DNA of 29,419 nucleotides, from NCBI GenBank assembly GCA_937896835.1, contig CALBOJ010000104.1, forward strand, positions 1-29,419. Reading direction: 5' to 3'. This document shows, in pieces, positions 23,366 to 29,419 of this stretch. The DNA is from an uncultured Collinsella sp. Lineage in GTDB: Bacteria; Actinomycetota; Coriobacteriia; Coriobacteriales; Coriobacteriaceae. The position numbers and the translations under genes are program-made. Each line of letters opens with the position of its first letter. The stretch's first letter is position 1. The notes beneath the pieces were generated by a model. That model was given only the letters and a program-made list of their open reading frames with translations. It was not told the origin of the DNA and searched no databases.

Positions 23366-24976
23366 TTACTCCGGACGCTTGGCGTTCCAGATGATGGCGC
23401 CGTCGAGCACCTCGACGTCCTCGACGTCTGCCTGGGTGCCCGTGATGGAAGCGTAGTGGCAAAGCGGCTCGATGACGGCGATCTCATAGAGGCGCTCCTG
23501 AGCCTCGGCCCACTTCTTGGCCGCGGCGTCGGTGTCCTTGGCGGTGCGGGTCTCGGCCACGAGCTTAAGCGCCTTCTCGTCGGACAAGCCATAGAAGGCC
23601 TTGGAAACCGAGAGGGACTGGGCCGGGATGGGCTTGTAGTTGGTGGAGGCCACAAAGAGGTCCCACTGCTCGGGCTTGCTGGAGCGGATGTCCATGAAGG
23701 TCGCGAACTCGTAGCTGTCGACCTCGGCGGTGAAGCCGGCCTTCTCGAGCTGCTCCTGCAGCGCGACGGTGGCGTTGTACATATCCTTGTAGTCGGGGGT
23801 GGTCAGCAGCTTGACCGTCTCACCGGCATAGGAGGTCTTGGCCAGGGCCTTCTTGGCAGCCTTGGCGTCGGCCTGGTTGAAGTACTTCTTGCCCGCGTCA
23901 GTCGCCCACTGAGTGTTCTCGGGGTTGCCAAGGTTGGGATCGATGTTGAAGAGCTCCTTCTCGCCATAGGCGGCAAGAGCGGCCGCCTCGCAGTCGATAG
24001 CCATGAGGGCGCACTTGCGGATCTCCTCGTCGGCGAAGATGCCCTCGTTCATGTTGAGGAAGGCGGTCAGAACGCCGGCGTTATGGGTGTAGAGCTTGAC
24101 GTCGTCGTTGCCGTCGAAGTCGTGGTAGTTCTCGGTGGGGATCTCGCCAGCGATATCGTACTCGCCGGTCTCAAACCCGCTCACGCGCGTGGAGGCCTCG
24201 GTCACGAACTGATAGTAGATGTCCTTGGTGGGCGCGGAGACCTTGCCGGTGTAGCCCGAAGCCTTACCGTGGGCGGCGACATAGTCCTCGTAGCGGGTGA
24301 GATGGATGTACTGGTCCTGCTTCCACTCCACTAACTTGTAGGCACCGGTACCCACGTACTCGGTCACGCCGGTATCGCCCGCGGCCTCGATGACCTCGGA
24401 AGGGAAGATACCCGGATACTGGGAGTGGTTGCCCAGGATGATCAGAAAGTCGATGGCGGGCTCGGTCAGCGTGCAGGTGACCTCGTGGTCGCCCGAGGCG
24501 GCGAAGGTGGCGCCGGGCAGCAGGCTCGCGGCGCGGTCGTTGACGGTGAGCCAGCGGTTCATTGAGGCCACGACGTCCTCGGAGCCAAACTCCTTGCCGT
24601 TGTGGAAGGTGACGCCCTCGCGCAGCTTGATGGTGTAGGTCAGGCCGTCGTCGGAGACCTCATAGCCCTTGGCCAGCACGGGCCGGGGCTCGTAGTCGCT
24701 ATCGAGGCCGAAGAGCGGCTCGACGACGTTGCAGATGATGTCCATGGTCACAAGCGACGACGTGGTGTGCGGATCGAGACCGTCTGGGCTCGCCGGGAGC
24801 GCGATTTGCAGCTCGTCGCGATACTCCACATCCTGGCCGGAGGCAGCGGCGCTACCGTTCTCGGCGCCCGAACCGCCGCAGCCGGTGAGGCCGAGGCCCG
24901 CCATGACGCACAGGGCAGCGGAGCCGGTCAGAAAACCGCGACGGGAAACGCCCGCCTTGAAAAGGTTGTTGTTCAT
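23366..24976 (-). CDS. Solute-binding lipoprotein of the peptide-type ABC importer (family 5), Tat-type signal
   Basis: A 536-residue family 5 extracellular binding protein. The N terminus has SRRGFLTG, a twin-arginine motif, then a hydrophobic stretch ending in the lipobox LTGC near residue 33. It should be exported folded by Tat and lipid-anchored outside the membrane. Mature blocks LPASPDGLDPHTTSS, AKGYEVSDDGLTYTIKLREG and VGTGAYKLVEWK match DppA/OppA/GsiB proteins. The ATG at 24976 with AAAGGA upstream is chosen over one eight codons earlier. It is 185 bases after the second DCCP gene with no clear promoter between. Ligand type (peptide, glutathione-like thiol, other) cannot be told from sequence. 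Confidence 0.92.
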   Translation of the reverse strand: MNNNLFKAGVSRRGFLTGSAALCVMAGLGLTGCGGSGAENGSAAASGQDVEYRDELQIALPASPDGLDPHTTSSLVTMDIICNVVEPLFGLDSDYEPRPVLAKGYEVSDDGLTYTIKLREGVTFHNGKEFGSEDVVASMNRWLTVNDRAASLLPGATFAASGDHEVTCTLTEPAIDFLIILGNHSQYPGIFPSEVIEAAGDTGVTEYVGTGAYKLVEWKQDQYIHLTRYEDYVAAHGKASGYTGKVSAPTKDIYYQFVTEASTRVSGFETGEYDIAGEIPTENYHDFDGNDDVKLYTHNAGVLTAFLNMNEGIFADEEIRKCALMAIDCEAAALAAYGEKELFNIDPNLGNPENTQWATDAGKKYFNQADAKAAKKALAKTSYAGETVKLLTTPDYKDMYNATVALQEQLEKAGFTAEVDSYEFATFMDIRSSKPEQWDLFVASTNYKPIPAQSLSVSKAFYGLSDEKALKLVAETRTAKDTDAAAKKWAEAQERLYEIAVIEPLCHYASITGTQADVEDVEVLDGAIIWNAKRPE

Positions 24977-25011
24977 TGAGTTCCTTTCGTGTCTGAACAA
25001 ACGGACAGAAT

Positions 25012-25044
25012 CTGCCGGGACGGAGAAAATCCCCGCCCCGGCAG
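25012..25044 (-). other. Hairpin in the spacer between DCCP2 and the transporter genes
   Basis: CTGCCGGG and CCCGGCAG form an 8-bp stem, extended by CGG/CCG past one mismatch. ATTCTGTCC follows on the minus strand, so a strong terminator is unlikely. A smaller hairpin CCTATC/GATAGG lies at 25111-25127 in the same 184-base gap. No convincing promoter is visible here. Confidence 0.45.
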
Positions 25045-25160
25045 CTATGCGAAGCCGATCGGCGCCCTGCGGTGCATCCGGACACCGACCGGCATGGCAG
25101 CAGAGAAATCCCTATCGCGTGGATAGGAACACCCGGCGGCACGACTTAACGCAGGGGCGG

Positions 25161-26444
25161 CTAAATCGTCTCGAGGAAGGCCTCGATGCGGGTCTGGAGC
25201 TGACCGGCGTCCTCCCCGGCGTAGTCGGTCGTGATGTGCATAAACGGAATGTCGGCTTCCTCGGCGGCCTTCTCGACCTGGAAGGACTCCATCTCATAGA
25301 GCGTGCAGAACTGCAGCGCCACGTCCACGATGCCGTCGGCATGCAGGTCCTTGGCCATCTGGACAATGTCCTTCATACGCTGGTCGTTGGGCGTAAAGAC
25401 GGCGCAGTTGATCTTAAAGTAGCGCTCGGCGATGGCATCGAGCATCTCGTCCACCGTCTCACCGGACTCGTCGACCAGGTCCCTGTAGTAGCGCGAGCCC
25501 GTGCAGGACTCCTCGCCTACCACAACGCCGCCGGCTTTCTCGATGAGGTTGAACAGCTTCCAGTTGGGCACGGCCATGGGCGTGCCGGTGTACAGAATGC
25601 GCTTGGTCCCCTTGGGCGCCACGCCCTCGCCGGTCTCGACACGCTGCTCGCACTCAGCCGCCATATCGTTAATGGCTCCAGTCAGACGTGGCGTGTCGTC
25701 CATAAAGGCGGCCTGAACGGTCAGCAGGCTGTCAAGACCGCTGATGGGCGCAGGGTCGGCAGCGCGCGTGGCAGCGAGGCGCTGCAGGGCGCGACGCTTC
25801 TCATTGACGGCGCGGATGGCGGCCTTCAGACGCTCAGGCGTAATCGTGACGCCGCACTCTTCCTCGATCTTGGCGGCGAGCTTCTTGACCTCGGCCTTCC
25901 AGGTCACGAGCGTCGACTCGTCGTGTACGTTGGGAATATCCATGACGTACATGTTCTTTTGCGTGGCAAAGAACTCGTAGGCTTTCTTCTTGCCATCGCA
26001 GGTGTTCTCGCCTACCACCAAGTCACTCGACTCAATGTAGGGGCAGACCTCGCCCAGCTTAAAGCCGGCAAAGCTCTTGATAAGCGGGCAGGTGTTGCGC
26101 GGCAGATGCTCCTCGACCTTATCGGTTGCCCAATCGGCACCCGAGCACAGGCCCACGGGAATACCGTCGCAGGCGAGCACAATCTCCTCGGGCACGTACA
26201 CGCAGAACGAACCGACGATCTTGGTGGCCTCGCCGGCCTCCTTCTTGTCGAGCATCTCCTTAATACGGCCGCTGTGGATGTTGGTGGCCACAAAGTCCAG
26301 GTAGGACGTGGACTTGGGGCGATTGTTCTGCGTCAAGAACATATCGCCGTACATCTGGCCCACGGCGCCCAGCAGCATGTCGTGGTCGGCAAGATTCATG
26401 CCGAGGCTCTCCCACATCGGATGGAAATCGAATTCTTCAGCCAT
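25161..26444 (-). CDS. Second double-cubane-cluster reductase-like protein (DCCP paralogue)
   Basis: A 427-residue HgdB/YjiM-type protein, about 40 residues longer at the N terminus than its paralogue at 18483-19646. Matching cysteines are Cys81, Cys119 (NTCPLIKS), Cys134, Cys149 (GENTCDGKKKA), Cys314 (EESCTGSR) and Cys380 (LQFCTLYEME). The position equal to Cys251 of the paralogue is Thr288 (YTGTPMAV). It probably binds a related iron-sulfur cluster and receives electrons from the same activase. The substrate is unknown; a different cluster geometry or substrate from the paralogue is possible. The ATG at 26444 follows GAGAGGGGAAC, the same block as before the other copy, which suggests duplication. 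It is the first large gene of the operon. Confidence 0.87.
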   Translation of the reverse strand: MAEEFDFHPMWESLGMNLADHDMLLGAVGQMYGDMFLTQNNRPKSTSYLDFVATNIHSGRIKEMLDKKEAGEATKIVGSFCVYVPEEIVLACDGIPVGLCSGADWATDKVEEHLPRNTCPLIKSFAGFKLGEVCPYIESSDLVVGENTCDGKKKAYEFFATQKNMYVMDIPNVHDESTLVTWKAEVKKLAAKIEEECGVTITPERLKAAIRAVNEKRRALQRLAATRAADPAPISGLDSLLTVQAAFMDDTPRLTGAINDMAAECEQRVETGEGVAPKGTKRILYTGTPMAVPNWKLFNLIEKAGGVVVGEESCTGSRYYRDLVDESGETVDEMLDAIAERYFKINCAVFTPNDQRMKDIVQMAKDLHADGIVDVALQFCTLYEMESFQVEKAAEEADIPFMHITTDYAGEDAGQLQTRIEAFLETI

Positions 26445-26582
26445 GGCGGTTCCCCTCTCGAACCAAAAACGGATAACAGCGGTATCGATGCACGACGGGC
26501 GGCGATTGCCCTGCCGTGCTCAAACCCGGAATTTTGGGGAACCTGCTTTGCGGTTGACTATTTAATTGTGCGTCGTCTCTCC

Positions 26583-26618
26583 CGGAGCCGTGAACATACC
26601 TGCTCATATGCGGCTCCG
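26583..26618 (-). other. Hairpin overlapping the end of the short leader ORF
   Basis: CGGAGCCG and CGGCTCCG form a perfect 8-bp stem (26583-26590 with 26611-26618) whose 5' arm on the minus strand lies inside the last codons of the short ORF. A ribosome at the stop codon would block it. No U-tract follows, so it would act through RNA stability or Rho rather than intrinsic termination, if it acts at all. Confidence 0.4.
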
Positions 26619-26672
26619 AGCGATATATAGGGCACGCGCGGCAACGCGGCGAATGTATGTCGTCTGCGGCAT
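26604..26672 (-). CDS. Putative 22-residue leader peptide
   Basis: An ATG at 26672 is preceded by AAGGAGGG with 7-8 bases spacing, one of the best ribosome binding sites in the window. The frame encodes MPQTTYIRRVAARALYIARSRI and stops with TGA. The peptide is basic and rich in Arg, Ala and Tyr or Ile, with no Cys. A hairpin overlaps its end. It could be a leader peptide that senses translation, or a small functional protein. It could also be chance; only the ribosome binding site supports it. Confidence 0.4.
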   Translation of the reverse strand: MPQTTYIRRVAARALYIARSRI

Positions 26673-26691
26673 GTGCGCACCCTCCTTAACC

Positions 26692-26740
26692 AGTTGAGGT
26701 CAACTATATCAACGGTCATCGACCATGCGAACACCGTTGA
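26692..26740 (-). promoter_or_regulatory. Predicted promoter with overlapping operator dyads
   Basis: On the minus strand TTCGCA (26731-26726) and TATAGT (26708-26703) are 17 bases apart, a modest promoter match. The perfect palindrome AGTTGA-GG-TCAACT (26692-26705) covers the -10 side, and the inverted repeat TCAACGGT/ACCGTTGA (26709-26716, 26733-26740) brackets the spacer and -35. The repeated TCAAC/GTTGA half-sites suggest a dimeric regulator. Confidence 0.45.
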
Positions 26741-26779
26741 CAATCGTACGACAGCTGCGGGATGCGAACACCTCGCTGT

Positions 26780-26797
26780 CTGATAAATAATTATCAG
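26780..26797. promoter_or_regulatory. Dyad CTGATAA/TTATCAG
   Basis: A perfect 7-bp inverted repeat with the centre ATAA lies upstream of the predicted promoter. It is AT-rich compared with its surroundings and is typical in size of a transcription factor site. Confidence 0.45.
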
Positions 26798-26799
26798 AT

Positions 26800-26815
26800 T
26801 GACAAGATTTTGTCA
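26800..26815. promoter_or_regulatory. Dyad TGACAA/TTGTCA
   Basis: A perfect 6-bp inverted repeat with a 4-base centre begins three bases from the previous dyad. The two together suggest neighbouring sites for one or two regulators, perhaps an activator upstream of the DCCP promoter. Confidence 0.4.
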
Positions 26816-26843
26816 TATAGAAATCGGCGAGCGGTAAAGTGGA

Positions 26844-26876
26844 AACAAAGCGGTCGAGGACTACCTCCTCGCCCGC
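26844..26876 (-). terminator. Rho-independent terminator after modC
   Basis: GCGG-G-CGAGGA pairs with TCCTCG-A-CCGC (one internal mismatch) around a five-base loop at 26850-26876, and TTTGTTT follows on the minus strand. It starts 14 bases after the modC stop codon and separates the molybdate genes from the DCCP operon. Confidence 0.8.
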
Positions 26877-26889
26877 ATCGCCCACCGCA

Positions 26890-27960
26890 TCAACGACAAA
26901 CCAAATGGATCCTGCTGGCATCAAAATGCATACGCAGCGTCTCGCCTGCTTGCGGCAGCTCGTCGACAGGCATGCCCACTTTGTTGACCTTCCACTGCAG
27001 ACGCGTGGGCGCATCGGTACGTGGCACATCCAACAGCACCAAGCGCTCAAAACGCGAATCGCTCACACGGGCCACGTGCAAATCGTAGCTGTTGCGGCCC
27101 CGTTCGGCACGGTTGTCAACATGGAAGTAACTTGCACGAATCCCCAGGTACGCCACATCATCGGGGACCTCGCGGCCCACGTTAAAGGTCATGCCCCAAT
27201 CGAGGGCCTCAACTTCTTCGTAGCCGATCTTGCGCGCACGGCTCGTGTTCTTGCAGCCCGTCAGGCGCAGCGCCGCCAGTGTCTGCGGGCGGCGAACTAC
27301 GTCCTCGACAGAACCAATCTCCTCAATGTGCCCGCTATGCATCACGCAGATGCGTTGGCACAGGCGGCACGCTTCGTCGATGTCGTGGCTCACGTAGAGC
27401 ACGGTGCGGTTGCACACGTCGAACAGGTCGAGCATGTTCTGCTCGAGCGCGCTCTTAAGGTAAGCATCGAGCGCGCTCATGGGCTCGTCGAACATAAAGA
27501 TGCCCGGGTGCGCCGCCACCATGCGCGCGAGCGCCACGCGCTGCTGCTGGCCGCCCGAGAGGCGCGCGGGATAGCGATCGGCAAAATCGGCCAGACCGAA
27601 AATGCTCAGATAGCGCTCGGCGAGCGTTTTGCGCGCGGCGGCGTCACCCGCGTCCTTTACACCGGCGCATACGTTATCGGCCACCGTCATGTTGGGAAAC
27701 AGCTGATAGTTTTGGAACAGCAGGGCACACTTGCGCTCCTGGGGCGACAGGTTGATGCCCGCCGCCGAGTCAAAGAAGGTCACGCCGTTGACGACGATCT
27801 CGCCCTCGTCGGGCGTCTCCACGCCGGCAATGCAACGCAAGGTGCAGCTCTTGCCACAACCCGAGGCGCCCAGCAGCGCCACGCGCTCTTCGCCGGCCTC
27901 AAGCTGCATGTCGAGAGTGAACCCCGGATAGCGCTTTTTGATAGCCAGAACAAGCGACAT
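26890..27960 (-). CDS. modC: Molybdate/tungstate ABC importer ATPase
   Basis: A 356-residue ABC ATPase with Walker A GASGCGKS at 31-38, Q-loop LLFQNYQLFP near 81-90, signature LSGGQQQR at 134-141 and Walker B IFMFDEP near 154-160. The last 120 residues form a TOBE-like regulatory domain, as in ModC. The gene starts 3 bases after the ModB-like permease stop. ModC/ModB import molybdate or tungstate; the substrate type is inferred from the CysA/ModC-type pattern, the ModB partner and the local need for a bis-MGD cofactor in FdhF. A sulfate-type or iron importer is a weaker alternative. Confidence 0.82.
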   Translation of the reverse strand: MSLVLAIKKRYPGFTLDMQLEAGEERVALLGASGCGKSCTLRCIAGVETPDEGEIVVNGVTFFDSAAGINLSPQERKCALLFQNYQLFPNMTVADNVCAGVKDAGDAAARKTLAERYLSIFGLADFADRYPARLSGGQQQRVALARMVAAHPGIFMFDEPMSALDAYLKSALEQNMLDLFDVCNRTVLYVSHDIDEACRLCQRICVMHSGHIEEIGSVEDVVRRPQTLAALRLTGCKNTSRARKIGYEEVEALDWGMTFNVGREVPDDVAYLGIRASYFHVDNRAERGRNSYDLHVARVSDSRFERLVLLDVPRTDAPTRLQWKVNKVGMPVDELPQAGETLRMHFDASRIHLVCR

Positions 27961-27963
27961 GGC

Positions 27964-29406
27964 TTATCGACCTCCCTTTGCGACCGTGTCATCGCGCATA
28001 AGCTCGGCCAGCGCCTCGCGATCGATACGCAGTGCATCGCCGCCGACTGGGTCGAGCGAATCGGTCTGGCCGCCCAGCTGCTTGGCCTGCTTGCGCTCTG
28101 CGCGGGACAGGCCGCGCTCACGGTACTTTTGCGAATGCGCCGTGTACATATTGATGAACAGAATGACCAGGAAGCTGAACACGATTACGACGATGACCCA
28201 AAAGAGCGCCACCGACGTGTTGCCGCCCATCCACTCAAAGTAGATGGCGATGGGGATGGTCTGGGTAATGCCAGCGTAGTTGCCCGCAAAGAACAGGGTG
28301 CAACCGAACTCGCCCATCGCGCGGGCAAAGGCGAGCACCGTGCCGGCGGCAATCGAGGGCCAGCCAAGCGGCATCATAAGCTTGGTAAAGATGCGACGCT
28401 CGGACCATCCCAGGGTTCGCGCGGCGTCGAGCATCTGCGTGTCGAGGCTCTCGAAGGCTCCGAGCGTCGTGCGGTAGACCAGCGGAAACGACACTACCAC
28501 GGCAGATATCACCGCCGCGGGCCAGGTAAAGACGATCGAGATGCCGTGCGCGATGAGCCACTGGCCCACCCCGGTCGAGCGGCCAAACAGCATGAGAAGC
28601 AGAAAGCCGCAGACCGTGGGCGGCAGCACCATAGGAATCGTAAAGACCGAATCGAGCAGGCCCTTGATGCGGCTCGAGGTACCCATAGTCTTCCACGCGG
28701 CGAACAGGCCCAGCGCAAAGGAGATCAGCAGGGCAAGGCCGCTCGTTTTAATGGACACCCAAAACGGGCGATAGTCGATGTCGCCCAAAAAGGAGGCCAG
28801 AGAGGTCAAGGGCCCCCGCTCATCCCGCAACACGGCAGACGATGCCTCTACCATTTGAGCGCTATCAAGCCAACGCGCGCCGCCCTTGGCATCACCCGAG
28901 GCTGATGCAATCACCACATAGCGGTCCCCATCCGTACCACGCTCGTCAAAGCCATAGGTATACCCGCCGGTATCAAACGTTGTTTCCGCCGTGACATACC
29001 AAGGAAGATCCACGTCCCCTAGCTGCGCACCTCCCATGCAGTTTGAGCTGTCGAGCTCACAGACGAGGGCTTTGAGACCCGATACGCACTCGTTGTCCTG
29101 CGGATCCAATCCATACTTCTCGACCGCCTTGGGCGATACCCACACCACAACGCGATCGGCAGCAGGCGCCACTACAAGGTCCACGTCCTCGTCAACGGGA
29201 AACCGGTAGCCCTCAGGCTGGCCCTCCATGGCACGAGCGGTCCCCCTGGCCAACCGCTCAAAACCCTCGATCCCATAGGAAAGCCCATGAGCGGTCGCAG
29301 CAACCTGAGCCCCGTCCTCAGCTTCCCCAGCAAACGCAAATCCTGGCACCCAGCAAAGCGCGAAGGTCAAAGCACAGGCGACAAGCATGCGGAATCTATT
29401 AAGCAC
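27964..29406 (-). CDS. modB: ModB-like molybdate ABC permease with a secreted N-terminal domain
   Basis: A 480-residue protein in two parts. Residues 1-27 look like a signal peptide (LVACALTFALCW, cleavage after FAFA). About residues 28-195 form a domain I do not recognise, with no membrane segments. Residues 205-420 are a ModB-type permease: SIKTSGLALLISFALG, VFTIPMVLPPTVCGFLLL, and the EAA loop DAARTLGWSERRIFTKLMMP, ending with AMGEFGCTLFFAG. A basic, polar cytoplasmic tail of about 60 residues follows. ModB is usually about 225 residues, so this is twice the length. A GTG at 29406 with GGAG upstream is the preferred start; the frame stays open to the window edge, so an earlier start cannot be ruled out. 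No ModA gene is visible. Confidence 0.8.
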   Translation of the reverse strand: MLNRFRMLVACALTFALCWVPGFAFAGEAEDGAQVAATAHGLSYGIEGFERLARGTARAMEGQPEGYRFPVDEDVDLVVAPAADRVVVWVSPKAVEKYGLDPQDNECVSGLKALVCELDSSNCMGGAQLGDVDLPWYVTAETTFDTGGYTYGFDERGTDGDRYVVIASASGDAKGGARWLDSAQMVEASSAVLRDERGPLTSLASFLGDIDYRPFWVSIKTSGLALLISFALGLFAAWKTMGTSSRIKGLLDSVFTIPMVLPPTVCGFLLLMLFGRSTGVGQWLIAHGISIVFTWPAAVISAVVVSFPLVYRTTLGAFESLDTQMLDAARTLGWSERRIFTKLMMPLGWPSIAAGTVLAFARAMGEFGCTLFFAGNYAGITQTIPIAIYFEWMGGNTSVALFWVIVVIVFSFLVILFINMYTAHSQKYRERGLSRAERKQAKQLGGQTDSLDPVGGDALRIDREALAELMRDDTVAKGGR

Positions 29407-29419
29407 GAAAAGCTCCAAG

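Larger units (their letters stand above)
26445..26889 (-). promoter_or_regulatory. Leader and promoter region of the DCCP-transporter-selenium operon
   Basis: This 445-base stretch separates modC from the second DCCP gene. From the modC end it holds the modC terminator, two adjacent dyads (26780-26797, 26800-26815), a predicted promoter with overlapping dyads, a 22-codon ORF with a strong ribosome binding site, a hairpin over that ORF's end, and a bulged hairpin (GCACG/CGTGC arms, 26490-26519) shortly before the DCCP start. A 61-codon frame at 26558-26743 overlaps it but has no ribosome binding site and no family match. The density of symmetric elements implies tight regulation. Confidence 0.6.

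Noticed and set aside
25111..25127. The CCTATC/GATAGG hairpin as a terminator after the second DCCP
   Set aside because: The stem is only 6 bp and lacks a U-tract, so it cannot be supported as a terminator.
26558..26743. A 61-codon minus-strand frame in the DCCP leader region
   Set aside because: It has no ribosome binding site and no recognisable motif, and it overlaps the better supported short ORF and the predicted promoter.

Overview
The window comes from a high-GC anaerobe. The gene content (a Hyf-type formate hydrogenlyase, selenocysteine-containing formate dehydrogenase and SelD, double-cubane reductases, a Mo-type ABC importer) suggests a gut Coriobacteriia member, probably Collinsella-like. 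That placement is inferred from gene content and codon style, not from a marker gene. Nearly all genes lie on the minus strand, so transcription runs from high to low coordinates. The exception is a small toxin-antitoxin pair near 10.7-11.5 kb.

Region 1 (1-10.3 kb) is a formate hydrogenlyase operon. In transcription order it holds hydN-like ferredoxin, fdhF with an in-frame UGA (Sec140), hyfA, hyfB, hyfC, hyfD, hyfE, hyfF and the first codons of hyfG, which runs off the window. Formate oxidised by FdhF would pass electrons through HydN/HyfA iron-sulfur proteins to a membrane-bound NiFe hydrogenase whose HyfB/C/D/E/F arm resembles the proton-pumping arm of complex I.

Region 2 (10.3-11.9 kb) holds an operator-rich intergenic stretch, a RelB/DinJ-like antitoxin with an overlapping PIN-domain toxin, and a minus-strand tRNA-Pro(TGG)/tRNA-Gly(TCC) pair with its own promoter and terminator. 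A BrnQ-type branched-chain amino acid carrier follows (11.9-13.2 kb).

Region 3 (13.3-26.9 kb) is the most unusual part. Thirteen co-directional, mostly tightly spaced genes run from 26444 to 13300 and end at a strong terminator. They are a double-cubane reductase (DCCP) paralogue, a five-gene peptide-type ABC importer (Tat-lipoprotein binding protein, two permeases, two ATPases), a second DCCP, its ATPase activator, a GT4 glycosyltransferase, a selenocysteine-containing SelD, YedF, a DUF3343 protein and a cysteine-desulfurase-like enzyme. The layout suggests uptake of an organic substrate, low-potential reduction of it, and handling of selenium as selenide/selenophosphate. The upstream leader (26445-26889) carries several dyads, a short ORF with a strong ribosome binding site, and hairpins.

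Region 4 (26.9-29.4 kb) is modC and a modB-like permease with an unusual secreted N-terminal domain. It probably supplies molybdate or tungstate for the bis-MGD cofactor of FdhF. Two selenoproteins are encoded here; SelA, SelB and tRNA-Sec are not in the window.
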